Shown here: piece after piece, positions 45,755-55,040 of the stretch
How the letters are laid out: each line of letters opens with the position of its first letter
How positions within the stretch are numbered: position 1 is the stretch's first letter
Source: Neolewinella agarilytica
GTDB taxonomy: Bacteria; Bacteroidota; Bacteroidia; Chitinophagales; Saprospiraceae
Assembly: GCF_900110645.1 (NCBI RefSeq)
Contig: NZ_FOFB01000027.1
Coordinates: forward strand, 23,812-87,811
Direction: 5' to 3'
Length of the DNA stretch: 64,000 bases
Program-made: the position numbers and the translations under genes
Notes under the pieces: generated by a model
What the model was told of the DNA's origin: nothing
Seen by the model: the letters and a program-made list of their open reading frames with translations, nothing else
Databases searched by the model: none

Positions 45755-47218
45755 ATGACTGCCAAACGCATCGGTTTTGTTCTCGGCCCCCTGCTTTTCC
45801 TGCTGGTCATGCTGTTTTTTCGGCCGGAGGGTGCGCCACCCGCAGCCACGGCGGTGCTGGCTACAACGGCCTGGATGGCGGCCTGGTGGATTACGGAGGC
45901 TATCCCCATCGCCGTAACGGCGATGTTGCCGATGATTCTTTTTCCCCTGACCGGCGTCTTACCGGCAGCCGAAGCAACGCGGTCCTACGGCAACTATCTT
46001 GTTTTTCTGTTTTTGGGCGGCTTTATGCTGGCTATGGCCTTTGAGCGATGGAACCTGCACCGGCGCATTGCGCTGGCGACGATCTATTTCATCGGGTCTA
46101 ATCTGCGCATGATTATCCTGGGGGCGATGATTGCTACTGCCCTGTTGTCTATGTGGATCTCGAACACCGCTACTTCCGTGATGATGTTACCCATCGCCAT
46201 GGCCATCGCTAAACAACTTAAGGATGACCCTGCCACCGAAGAAGACGAAAACGCCACCTTCGGCAAAGCACTGATGCTTTCCATTGCCTACTCGGCCTCC
46301 ATCGGCGGCATGGCCAGTCTGATCGGGACGCCGGTAAATATGGTGCTGGCCGGGCAGGTAGAGACCGTCTTTGGTATTGAGATCGGGTTCATCGACTGGA
46401 TAAAGATCGGGCTGCCCGTCTCGGTGCTGCTGCTATTCATCTGTTGGTGGTACCTGACCCGGGTGGCTTTCACGTTTAAAGCAACCGGCTTTTCTGGTGG
46501 CCGCGCCGAAATCCGCCGCCTGCAGGACGAGCAGGGGCCGATGACCACCGAAGAATTTAAGGTTCTGGCCTTGTTTGTCGCTACGGCACTGGCCTGGATT
46601 TTTCGCAAATCGGTCCTGGCGCCCCTGATTCCCGGTATCAACGATACGGTCATCGCCATGATCGCTGCTACCTTGTTATTCCTGATACCCGGTAAAGAAA
46701 AAGGGGAGTCGTTATTGAGTTGGGAGGAGGCCGTTAAACTCCCCTGGGGCGTAGTGCTGCTCCTGGGCGGGGGCTTCGCCCTCGCGGACGGCTTCGGGGC
46801 CAGCGGCCTGGCGGAGTACATTGCGGGCAATCTAAGTATGCCCGAAGGAGTCGGTCTGTTACTGGTGGTATTGGTCGTGGTGGCCGTAGTGAATTTTTTG
46901 ACGGAGGTAACCTCCAACGTCGCCACCACCTCCATGCTGATGCCGGTTCTGGCCGCGGCGGCCATTCCCCTGGAGGTACACCCGTATGCTTTGATGGTGC
47001 CAGCCACCCTGGCGGCTACCTGTGCTTTCATGCTGCCCGTGGCCACTCCGCCCAATGCGGTGGTCTTCGGCTCCGGCTATCTGACGATCCCGGATATGGT
47101 CCGGGCAGGCTTTCGGATGAACGTGATCTCGATCATCATTGTGTCGTTAGCTTGTTACTTCCTGTTGCCCTTGATCTGGGGCTTTAGTTTGGGGGTGGTG
47201 CCGGATTGGGCTTTGTAG
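45755..47218 (+). CDS. SLC13/DASS family anion transporter
   Basis: Sodium-coupled uptake of dicarboxylates, citrate or sulfate is the family role. The 487-residue protein has about 11-12 hydrophobic segments. The two SNT-type motifs are WISNTATSVMMLPI in the first half and EVTSNVATTSMLMPVL in the second half; these bind substrate and Na+ in VcINDY-like proteins. The substrate cannot be chosen from sequence, but the adjacent glycerate kinase makes an organic acid plausible. Confidence 0.92.
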   Translation: MTAKRIGFVLGPLLFLLVMLFFRPEGAPPAATAVLATTAWMAAWWITEAIPIAVTAMLPMILFPLTGVLPAAEATRSYGNYLVFLFLGGFMLAMAFERWNLHRRIALATIYFIGSNLRMIILGAMIATALLSMWISNTATSVMMLPIAMAIAKQLKDDPATEEDENATFGKALMLSIAYSASIGGMASLIGTPVNMVLAGQVETVFGIEIGFIDWIKIGLPVSVLLLFICWWYLTRVAFTFKATGFSGGRAEIRRLQDEQGPMTTEEFKVLALFVATALAWIFRKSVLAPLIPGINDTVIAMIAATLLFLIPGKEKGESLLSWEEAVKLPWGVVLLLGGGFALADGFGASGLAEYIAGNLSMPEGVGLLLVVLVVVAVVNFLTEVTSNVATTSMLMPVLAAAAIPLEVHPYALMVPATLAATCAFMLPVATPPNAVVFGSGYLTIPDMVRAGFRMNVISIIIVSLACYFLLPLIWGFSLGVVPDWAL

Positions 47219-47222
47219 GGCT

Positions 47223-47482
47223 TTAACCACAGATTTCTGGTCGCTTCGCGACTTTTTTAACCACAGATTATCACGGATTCACTTCGTGGCTGCTTCGCGG
47301 TAAGGCACAGATTTTAGCCGTTGTGTGACGGTATTTCCCGGTCGACGCTGTCTCCGCGCGCAGACTAAGTCGCTTCGCGACGAGGGGGGGCTGCAGAGTG
47401 GGTTTATTCTCTCATTCAATCATTCTCCCATTCAATCATTCTCCCATTCAATCATTCTCTCATTCAATCATTCTCTCATTCT
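47223..47482. repeat. CACAGATT words and CATTCAATCATTCTC tandem array
   Basis: 47223-47317 contains AACCACAGATT, ATCACGGATT and short CTTCGCG palindromes. 47405-47482 is a tandem array with a unit of about 20 nt (CATTCAATCATTCTCCCATT and variants). The array reaches the 3' end of the convergent lipoprotein gene. Confidence 0.75.
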
Positions 47483-48158
47483 ACTCCCCACCGCTTTCCT
47501 GCAGCAAATAAATCGTCGTGAACCACGACTCTACTCCGCCGAACTCAGAGCCGGAGGTAGTAATGGAAGCATGCAAGCTATTGCTGTCGTATAAGAGGTA
47601 GCCGTCCAGATCCAGAATAACGGGTACGCAGCTAACGGACTTCAGATTGCTGAGCGTACGCCCATCTAGTTCAAAGGAGGGAATGGAGGCGACGTAATCT
47701 CCCGTAAACTTTTCGTTGCCGTTGAAGAAGACGCAATCCTGATAGTTTAATTCGGCTACCGGCTGGGCGTCGAGGCGAATGCTGTCAGAACCATAAAAAT
47801 AGAAGAGTCGGCTGCCCGCCCGTTCCTCGGCGCTGATGAGCAGGTTACCAGGCACACGCTCTGCGGTGTACACATAGGGATCAGTAAGGCCGGAAGATTG
47901 CTCGGAGAATTCGATCTCTTCGTCCGTTACCGCCGTGATGGTTAGCGTTAGATCACTGGAGGGAGCGGGGACTTCCTGACCACACTCAAAGGAAAGCACA
48001 TCGAACGTATTGAATTGCCCGACAACGGGATTCTGAAAGCTAACCCGGTCGGGATCCACCGGCTGCGGGCTGGGCTGTGGAGCAATGGGGTCTGGGTCAC
48101 AAGAGGTGATAAAAAGCAGAACCAGGGACAGGGAAAAAAGAGTTTTAATCGGGGACAT
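47481..48158 (-). CDS. Hypothetical lipoprotein
   Basis: A 225-residue lipoprotein with lipobox LLFITSC followed by a Pro/Gln-rich spacer (DPDPIAPQPSPQPVDPD). The rest looks like beta structure: FNTFDVLSFECGQEVPAPSSDLTLTITAVTDEEIEFSEQSS, then four Cys-containing strands. I do not recognise a domain. ATG 48158 (MSPIKTLFS) starts the signal peptide. It is probably surface- or periplasm-exposed. It converges on the SLC13 gene across the tandem array. Confidence 0.8.
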   Translation of the reverse strand: MSPIKTLFSLSLVLLFITSCDPDPIAPQPSPQPVDPDRVSFQNPVVGQFNTFDVLSFECGQEVPAPSSDLTLTITAVTDEEIEFSEQSSGLTDPYVYTAERVPGNLLISAEERAGSRLFYFYGSDSIRLDAQPVAELNYQDCVFFNGNEKFTGDYVASIPSFELDGRTLSNLKSVSCVPVILDLDGYLLYDSNSLHASITTSGSEFGGVESWFTTIYLLQESGGE

Positions 48159-48454
48159 TGGCAGGTGGATTTGCTCGTTAAGACGCGTACCTTTTTTCCG
48201 TCGTTGGTGCAATCATCACTTTTTTCAAAAAATAAGAGTCGCTAACCGTAGTCAGCGACTCCTTTACAGAAATTTAAGCACGAGTGCTTACTTACCTACT
48301 TCAGCTTTTAATGCATTACAATTCCATTGCGTTACGCCCTAAGGACGTTTAGTTGGCAAAATTCCATAAAGGGTAAGCGGGAAATGAGCGGGGAACCGTG
48401 GTCACTGAGTCTGCCGAATGTGCAGGTACAAAGGGAAAGAGCAAAACGACACAC

Positions 48455-49744
48455 TCAAATCAAAGACCGCAGCCTGAATTCAACAATGTTGTACTTCCCA
48501 TCCCGTTCGTAGCGGATTTTAATTTTCTTGCCCACCTTACCCTCCAGTTTACGAATGAGGGTTCCGAGGCCGATGAAACTGACCGAGGTGCCATTCATCG
48601 CTACAATTCTGTCGCCAACCCGGATGCCGGCTTCATCGGCGGGGCTACCGGGCACAATGTTGGCTACGTTGTAAGTGCGCAGGTTCTGCCCGCCGGCAAT
48701 AATGGACATACCCGAGCGGTCAAAGCGAAAGCGTCGTTTCCAGTAGCCGCCTTCGGGTTTGAAATAGACCTTGTTCCGGATATAATCAATGACAACGTTG
48801 AATCGCTTGAGAATTCGATTGCCGACGATCCCTTCCCGATCGTTGAGGAAGGCCATGCCTGCAGTGTCCAGTGGCTGGAAATAGGTCACTACGCCGTTAA
48901 GCTCACGCCCAGCGAGGCGGACGGCCCGGGAGCGGCCGACGCTCCCTTCCAGGCTTCCACCGAGGCCATTACCGATGTAAGTGGGGACGGTCAGGGCCGG
49001 GAGGTCCGTGGCTGTGGAGGTGGAATCCCCGAAAGTATGGATGAGCAGGGTCAGACCCGCTCCGGAATCCAGGAGTAGTTTTCTGGGAGAAACCTCATTG
49101 GCACTAACGGCAATCGGGAGGTTGAGGTAAGCCCGGTTGCGGATAAAACCAGCAGGGACTTCAACGTGGCGAGGCCCCGGTTTGTAGGAGCGGGGCTCAT
49201 GAAGGGTGATATATCCTTTACGGTAATCGATCTCAACGACGAAGCGCATGAGGAAGTCTGCCCCGAGAATTCCCTGAATGTTACTGCCGATGATGCGCTG
49301 GAAGTTGAAATAATTCTCTTCGAGTACGAGCATGGAACGGTTCCGCGCCAACAGCGCGTCGGCCAGCCGAAGATCAACCCCTGTGGCCAGATAGGCGGTC
49401 AGTTCCGCGTTCACATCAGCCCCCCGGATATTGAAAGTCCGCTGGTAGTTAACCTGCAGCAGGTCACTAATTTCCTTTTCCAGCAAAACGGTGTTCTCAG
49501 CGCCGGTGTCTACGATGAAGCGTAAGGGCATCACATTGTCCAGCAAGACATTAATGACAATGAAGTCATTGACCAACTCAAAGGGGAGTTGAATAGTTTT
49601 ACCTTTTCCCAGCCGTTTCAGGTCCAGTCTTTGCCCCTTAACCCAGCCTGGCACCAGCGTCAGCGCCGCCAATATGACCAGTACACTGAGTCGGGCGGTC
49701 AGCGCAGAAGGTAGAGATAACTGATGAAAGTCTTTTAACGACAT
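48455..49744 (-). CDS. Retropepsin-like aspartyl protease with PDZ domain
   Basis: The 429-residue protein has an N-terminal membrane or signal segment (LSVLVILAALTLVPGW) and two retropepsin-like halves: FIVDTGAENTVL (Asp79 of DTG) and LLLDSGAGLTLL (DSG), so a pepsin-like pseudo-dimer may form within one chain. A C-terminal PDZ domain follows (NIVPGSPADEAGIRVGDRIVAMNGTSV). Such proteins are common in Bacteroidota and are thought to be periplasmic; substrates are unknown. ATG 49744 is preferred over the in-frame GTG 49750. Confidence 0.88.
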   Translation of the reverse strand: MSLKDFHQLSLPSALTARLSVLVILAALTLVPGWVKGQRLDLKRLGKGKTIQLPFELVNDFIVINVLLDNVMPLRFIVDTGAENTVLLEKEISDLLQVNYQRTFNIRGADVNAELTAYLATGVDLRLADALLARNRSMLVLEENYFNFQRIIGSNIQGILGADFLMRFVVEIDYRKGYITLHEPRSYKPGPRHVEVPAGFIRNRAYLNLPIAVSANEVSPRKLLLDSGAGLTLLIHTFGDSTSTATDLPALTVPTYIGNGLGGSLEGSVGRSRAVRLAGRELNGVVTYFQPLDTAGMAFLNDREGIVGNRILKRFNVVIDYIRNKVYFKPEGGYWKRRFRFDRSGMSIIAGGQNLRTYNVANIVPGSPADEAGIRVGDRIVAMNGTSVSFIGLGTLIRKLEGKVGKKIKIRYERDGKYNIVEFRLRSLI

Positions 49745-49880
49745 CGCCACAAGATAATGAGAAAATGCAGGGCAGCGTTTTATGAACCATTACGTTAAAG
49801 AAATGTTAGACGCCATGTTGCAAAGTAGCCATGACGGTTGCCCTGACAATTAAAAAAAACTGGAATAATGACACGTTTTT

Positions 49881-49912
49881 TTTGTTGTTAGCTACTGTTT
49901 TTCACACCTTTG
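49881..49912 (+). promoter_or_regulatory. Promoter of the susC-susD unit
   Basis: TTTG (49881-49884), 20 nt, CACCTTTG (49905-49912) fits the Bacteroidota promoter with one mismatch in the -7 box. Transcription would begin about 200 nt before the SusC ATG, leaving a long 5' leader in the divergent gap 49745-50116. Confidence 0.6.
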
Positions 49913-50116
49913 CATACGATTGTTTTTATCCGTTCATGCAATGCCGACCTTAAAGCGGCATCTCGATCATTCAAAAAATCCCCCATTAATTGATGTACCT
50001 ACAGAAGGGCATCCTATCGATTTTTCTCAACTCGTTAATACGCGCGATTGGCCTGCTCCCCGGAGCAAAGCAACCGCTATACATATACATCATTTTTATT
50101 CACTTCAAGTAGTAGT

Positions 50117-53100
50117 ATGAAGCTTTTCTCCAACCATTTCACACGTGGTTGCCTGTTTCTAATGTTTGCTCTGTTCACCGGTGCCCTTATGGCACAATCC
50201 ACGGTGTCCGGAACAATTACGGACGCAGACAACGGCGACCCTCTCATCGGGGCCAGTATCCTTGTAACGGGTACTTCCACCGGTACGGTGACGGACTTTG
50301 ACGGTAAATACACCGTGAACGTTCCCGCTAACGCCGAATCTCTCACCATTTCTTACACGGGCTACGCTACCCAAACTATTGCCCTTACCGGACAGTCCAC
50401 ACTCGACATTCAACTTGCTTCAGGTGAGTTGCTGGACGAGGTTGTTGTTGTCGGTTATGGTACGGTAACCCAAAAAGAGGTTACTTCTGCAGTCACCACC
50501 GTTGAGGCTAAAGACTTCAACGTTGGCGATATCAACGATCCTACCCAGCTGATTCAGGGTAAGGTTGCTGGTTTGAGCATCTCTAAAGCAGGTGGCGACG
50601 TTAACGGCGGAACGGATATCCGCCTGCGTGGTCTTTCCAGTTTTGGGGGTAACACCCAGCCGCTTATCATCATTGATGGTGTCACTGGTGCTGACCTGCG
50701 TACGGTAGACCCTTCTGACATTGAGTCTATCAATGTACTAAAGGACGGTTCTGCCGCAGCCATTTACGGTATCCAGGCTTCCGCCGGGGTAATCATCGTA
50801 ACCACCAAACGTGGTACGGAAGGAGGTGGCCAGGTTGATTACCGGGGTTACGTATCCGCCCAGTCTATCGCCGCCCAGCCCGAGCTGGCCGGACGTGATG
50901 AGTACCTGCGTATTATTGGTGCTGCTGCGGATCTTAACCGCACGCTTCGCCCTGATATTGCTGACCTACCTACCGGTGCAGAAGTTCAGGCTGCTAATGA
51001 TTATGGAGGCGAAACGGACTGGGTTGATGAAGTGACGCGTACGGGCATCAGCCACGTTCACAACCTCAGCTATTCTGGTGGAGCTAATGGAACAACCTAC
51101 CGTGCATCCGTTAACTACCGTGATATTAAAGGTATTGGCTATAGAAGCGATGGTTTTCAGCAATTGAATGGTCGTTTGAGCGTTACTCAAAAGGCCGTCA
51201 ATGATCGCCTGGAATTAAGCCTGGACGTTACGGCTACCGACAGAACTGCTGAGTTTTTCAATGGTAACATTTACAAGTTTGCCACTACCTACAACCCGAC
51301 CGCTCCCGTTTTTGCTAACGACGCTGGTTTCTCTGTGCCACAGGAAATTGCTGATAAGTCAAATGCGGTGTATGGTGGTTATTTTCAGGTAGATAACTTT
51401 GATTATGTTAATCCAGTATCAATTGGAGATCAATTCACTAACACTCAGCAACGTGCTGACTTTCTTTATTCTGCCCGTGCCGCTTTTGACGTAACGGATG
51501 ATTTTACCATTCAGGCTTCTTACTCACGCACTCGTGAAAATACTACGGGGGGCACCTACGCTTCTCGGACTGAACTTAGTGCTGGTGGTGCAAATGGAAA
51601 CCCTGCCTTTGCTGGCTCGGGCAACCGCTTCGCTAATGACAATCGTAACGAACTTTTTGAGGTAACGGGTACTTACAACCTAGATCTCGGAGGAAATGAC
51701 CTGCAGTTATTAGCGGGCTATTCCTGGCAGGAGTACAACTTCCAGAGTTTTGGTGCTGGTGGCCGTGGAACACCTACCGATGCATTTGGTTTTAATAACC
51801 TCAGTGCGTTCCAAAATTCAACAGAGGCTCCTTTGGGAATCAACAGTAGCCAGTTTGCAAACCGCATTATCGGCTTTTTCGGCCGCGCTCGTCTGAGCAT
51901 AGGTTCGGCCTATAATATTACGGCTTCCATTCGCCGAGATGGTACGAGTCAGAATGGACCAGAGAACCGTTGGGATATCTTCCCCGCGCTTTCTGCCAGT
52001 GCTGACCTCGTTGACGCCCTTGACCTGGCCGGTCCTGATCAGCTGAAGTTCCGTATCGGTTATGGTATCACCGGTAGTTTGCCTCCCGGTAGCTATGACT
52101 ACCTGGCAACCTTTGCCCCAGCTCCAGGTCTCTTCTTTCCTTTTGGAGAGTCTTACGTCGCTACTATTGGTCCAACCTCTAACCCTAACCCGAATCTACG
52201 ATTTGAGAAGAAGGGTGAGTTTAACACAGGTATTGATTTTGCCTTTATGGACTATAAGCTTACCGGTACGCTTGACTTCTATATCCGGAATACGGGGGAC
52301 CTTCTCTTTAACGCTGAAGTACCTACCCCTCCGTTCCTGTTTCGTAACGTACAGGCCAACCTGAATAACGTTGATCTGATCAATACTGGTGTAGAACTGA
52401 GCCTTGGTTACAACGTAGAGGGGAGTAATTTCACCTGGAACCCTAATCTGGTTTTCAGTACTTACAATACCCGATTAGAGCAAACGGATGAGGTAGCTGA
52501 CTTTAACTTTGGTGATGGAGGTTCGGTTGACTTAACCTCTACTGTTCCCGGCGCACCTGGTCAAAATGGTTTCCCCGTAACGACAATCGCGATTGGTGAA
52601 GAATTTGGAGGTTTGTACACCCTCATAACTGATGATGAAGCTACTGACGCAAGTGGTGAGTATGTATTTCTTGACGCAGAGGGTAACGCCATTGAAGGTC
52701 GTGATCCTAATAACGCTGATCGGGTTTTGGTTGGTAATGGCTTGCCGGATTTCAGCATTGGTTTTGCTAACTCCTTTACGTTTGGTGATAGCTGGGACTT
52801 CAGTTTCTTCCTGCGCGGTGACTTCGGTCATGACCTGGTGAACATGCCCCAGAACTTCTACGGGCAATTCGGTAACGCTGTTGCGCGTCCGATTGACAAC
52901 ATCATCACGACGAACCTCAACGAAAACATCATTTCCGCTCCGATTCTCAACAGTAACTTTGTGGAAGATGCCAGCTTCCTGGCGCTGGACAACGCTAACC
53001 TCGGGTACACCTTTGACCTGGGGGGCAATTCCGGTTTCCGGAACCTGCGTCTGTACGTTGCCGGTCAGAACCTGTTTTACATCACAGGTTACTCAGGTGT

Positions 53101-53215
53101 AGATCCTAACGTACGCTACACGGACGGCGGGAACGCCCTGGCTCCGGGTATTGACCGCCGGACTACTTTCTTCCGTACGCGTACCGTCACCTTTGGCGCG
53201 AGTGTAGGCTTTTAA
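50117..53215 (+). CDS. SusC/RagA family TonB-dependent outer membrane transporter
   Basis: Imports oligosaccharides or peptides across the outer membrane with a SusD partner. The 1032-residue protein has a signal peptide (ending ALMAQ), a carboxypeptidase-like beta-sandwich (VSGTITDADNGDPLIGASILVTGTSTGTVTDFDGKYTV), the TonB-box/plug start DEVVVVGYGT, the plug (IRLRGLSSFGGNTQPLIIIDGV, ESINVLKDGSAAAIYGIQASAGVIIVTTKRG), and the beta-barrel to the C-terminal Phe. ATG 50117 starts the signal peptide. The substrate cannot be read from sequence. Confidence 0.96.
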   Translation: MKLFSNHFTRGCLFLMFALFTGALMAQSTVSGTITDADNGDPLIGASILVTGTSTGTVTDFDGKYTVNVPANAESLTISYTGYATQTIALTGQSTLDIQLASGELLDEVVVVGYGTVTQKEVTSAVTTVEAKDFNVGDINDPTQLIQGKVAGLSISKAGGDVNGGTDIRLRGLSSFGGNTQPLIIIDGVTGADLRTVDPSDIESINVLKDGSAAAIYGIQASAGVIIVTTKRGTEGGGQVDYRGYVSAQSIAAQPELAGRDEYLRIIGAAADLNRTLRPDIADLPTGAEVQAANDYGGETDWVDEVTRTGISHVHNLSYSGGANGTTYRASVNYRDIKGIGYRSDGFQQLNGRLSVTQKAVNDRLELSLDVTATDRTAEFFNGNIYKFATTYNPTAPVFANDAGFSVPQEIADKSNAVYGGYFQVDNFDYVNPVSIGDQFTNTQQRADFLYSARAAFDVTDDFTIQASYSRTRENTTGGTYASRTELSAGGANGNPAFAGSGNRFANDNRNELFEVTGTYNLDLGGNDLQLLAGYSWQEYNFQSFGAGGRGTPTDAFGFNNLSAFQNSTEAPLGINSSQFANRIIGFFGRARLSIGSAYNITASIRRDGTSQNGPENRWDIFPALSASADLVDALDLAGPDQLKFRIGYGITGSLPPGSYDYLATFAPAPGLFFPFGESYVATIGPTSNPNPNLRFEKKGEFNTGIDFAFMDYKLTGTLDFYIRNTGDLLFNAEVPTPPFLFRNVQANLNNVDLINTGVELSLGYNVEGSNFTWNPNLVFSTYNTRLEQTDEVADFNFGDGGSVDLTSTVPGAPGQNGFPVTTIAIGEEFGGLYTLITDDEATDASGEYVFLDAEGNAIEGRDPNNADRVLVGNGLPDFSIGFANSFTFGDSWDFSFFLRGDFGHDLVNMPQNFYGQFGNAVARPIDNIITTNLNENIISAPILNSNFVEDASFLALDNANLGYTFDLGGNSGFRNLRLYVAGQNLFYITGYSGVDPNVRYTDGGNALAPGIDRRTTFFRTRTVTFGASVGF

Positions 53216-53241
53216 TATCCGTAAACTATCAATTAAAACTC

Positions 53242-53278
53242 AGAGGCTGGTCGGCCTGCGGATGACCGACCAGCCTCT
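53242..53278 (+). terminator. Hairpin between susC and susD
   Basis: AGAGGCTGGTCGG (53242-53254) pairs perfectly with CCGACCAGCCTCT (53266-53278). There is no T-run. It may stabilise the susC 3' end or tune susD expression. Confidence 0.65.
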
Positions 53279-53299
53279 CAACTTCAAACTAATTTCAAT

Positions 53300-54868
53300 A
53301 TGCGTTTTTTCAATAAAATGCGGGTAGTTGGTGCCGTCCTTGCGGTAGCACTATTTTTACCCTTCCAGTCCTGTACGGACCTGGAACCGGAGGTCTTCGG
53401 TGACCTCACCCCAGCGAACTTTCCCGGTTCAGAGGCTGATATTATCTCGTCTTACCTCAATGTGTACACCAACCTGTACCCGATGATGAATCACGGGAGC
53501 TATATGTCCATTCAGGAGGTGTCTTCCGATGAAATCATGATCCCACAGCGTGGTTCTGACTGGTTCGACGGTGGTATCTGGCTGAGAACCCATCGCCAAA
53601 CCTTTGATCCGCAAGATCCTCAGTACAACAATGCATGGTCTTTCCTATACCAGGGTGCGCTGAAGGCAAACATTGTAATCGATGCCATCAACCAGTCTAG
53701 TTTGCCAGAAGCGGACAAGGCCGTATTCCTGGCTGAATTACGTACGTTGCGTGCCTACTTCTATTACCAGTTGACGGACTCTTTCGGAGACGTGCCACTG
53801 ATTACCGAAGAAAGTGATCCTTCCGATACAGAACCTGCCGCTACTCCACGGGCTGATATCTTTAACTTCGTAATTTCAGAACTGGACGCCGTTGCTTCAG
53901 ATTTATCTCGTGCTACCGGAGGGGATACTTACGGCCGGATCAATTTCTACGCCAACCGTGCTTTGGCCAGCCGCTTCCTGCTCAACGCAGAGGTAATGAC
54001 CGGAACGGCCCGCTGGGCGGACGCAGCTGCAGCTGCTGATGAGGTAATCAATGCGAACGCTTACAGCCTTACGGATAGCTACTTCGAGAACTTTGACCCC
54101 AATAACGATAATGGTCTGCAGGGAACTGCGGAGAACATCTGGGTCATTCCTTATGATGCACCCGCTGTTGCTGGTGGTTTTAATATCCCACAAATGACGC
54201 TCCACTATTCCAGTCAGGCTACCTTTAACCTGGTAGATCAGCCCTGGAATGGTTACTGTACCCTGCAGGAGTTTTACGAAAGCTACGACGACGATGATCT
54301 TCGGAAGGGGGTCTCCGGAGACCAGCAGACTCGGGGTAACTTCCTAGCTGGCCCACAGTTTGCCGTTGATGGCGTAACACCCATCGTGGACGGTTCTGCT
54401 GATGACCCCGGTGGTGTAGAGCTTGTGTTTACCCCCGAAGTGAACGCGCTTGAGCCAAACGCATTCCGTCAGGCAGGTGCCCGCGTATTCAAGTATGGCT
54501 ATGCCATCGGTTCCCCTAATACGATTACTAACGACTTCCCCGTCATTCGTTATTCCGAAGTATTGATGAATAAGGCAGAAGCCATGATGCGCCAAAACCA
54601 GGGTGGTTTCTCTATGTTCGTTAACATGGTGCGTAACCGTGCGGGACTCGATGACGTAGATGATAGCATGAGCATGGACGAATTCCTTGCCGAGCGCGGT
54701 CGTGAGTTCTTCTACGAAGGTACCCGTCGACAGGATCTGATTCGTTTCGGCCAGTTTACTTCTCCCTGGTTCGCTAAAACAGGATCCAATGCTACAGCTG
54801 AAATCTTCCCGATTCCACAGCCACAGCTTAACGCCAACCGGAACCTGTCGCAAAATCCTGGTTACTAA
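53300..54868 (+). CDS. RagB/SusD family nutrient-uptake outer membrane lipoprotein
   Basis: The lipoprotein lid of the SusC transporter. The 522-residue protein has a lipobox (LPFQSC), the N-terminal TPR-like helical region with the run NNAWSFLYQGALKANIVIDAINQ, AELRTLRAYFYYQLTDSFGDVPLI (the strongest SusD signature), and the C-terminal FLAERGREFFYEGTRRQDLIRFGQF block. It pairs with the SusC gene upstream across an 84-nt gap. No glycoside hydrolase is next to this pair, so its substrate is open. Confidence 0.96.
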   Translation: MRFFNKMRVVGAVLAVALFLPFQSCTDLEPEVFGDLTPANFPGSEADIISSYLNVYTNLYPMMNHGSYMSIQEVSSDEIMIPQRGSDWFDGGIWLRTHRQTFDPQDPQYNNAWSFLYQGALKANIVIDAINQSSLPEADKAVFLAELRTLRAYFYYQLTDSFGDVPLITEESDPSDTEPAATPRADIFNFVISELDAVASDLSRATGGDTYGRINFYANRALASRFLLNAEVMTGTARWADAAAAADEVINANAYSLTDSYFENFDPNNDNGLQGTAENIWVIPYDAPAVAGGFNIPQMTLHYSSQATFNLVDQPWNGYCTLQEFYESYDDDDLRKGVSGDQQTRGNFLAGPQFAVDGVTPIVDGSADDPGGVELVFTPEVNALEPNAFRQAGARVFKYGYAIGSPNTITNDFPVIRYSEVLMNKAEAMMRQNQGGFSMFVNMVRNRAGLDDVDDSMSMDEFLAERGREFFYEGTRRQDLIRFGQFTSPWFAKTGSNATAEIFPIPQPQLNANRNLSQNPGY

Positions 54869-54915
54869 ATCATTTACTTGATAAATCGCCCGTGCTGATG
54901 CTTCAGTACGATGAG

Positions 54916-54956
54916 AAAACGCCTCTCTTCAATTAGATGAAGGGGGGCGTTTTTTT
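54916..54956 (+). terminator. Intrinsic terminator after susD
   Basis: AAAACGCC (54916-54923) pairs with GGCGTTTT (54946-54953), extended by further pairs including two G-T to a stem of about 15, then a T-run. It lies 47 nt after the susD stop. Confidence 0.85.
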
Positions 54957-55040
54957 AAGAAATTTTCCACAATTTTTTTTTCTCAGGTTTTGCCCTATAA
55001 TTGTGATGTCGAAATCATATTATCTTTTAAACACCCTAAG

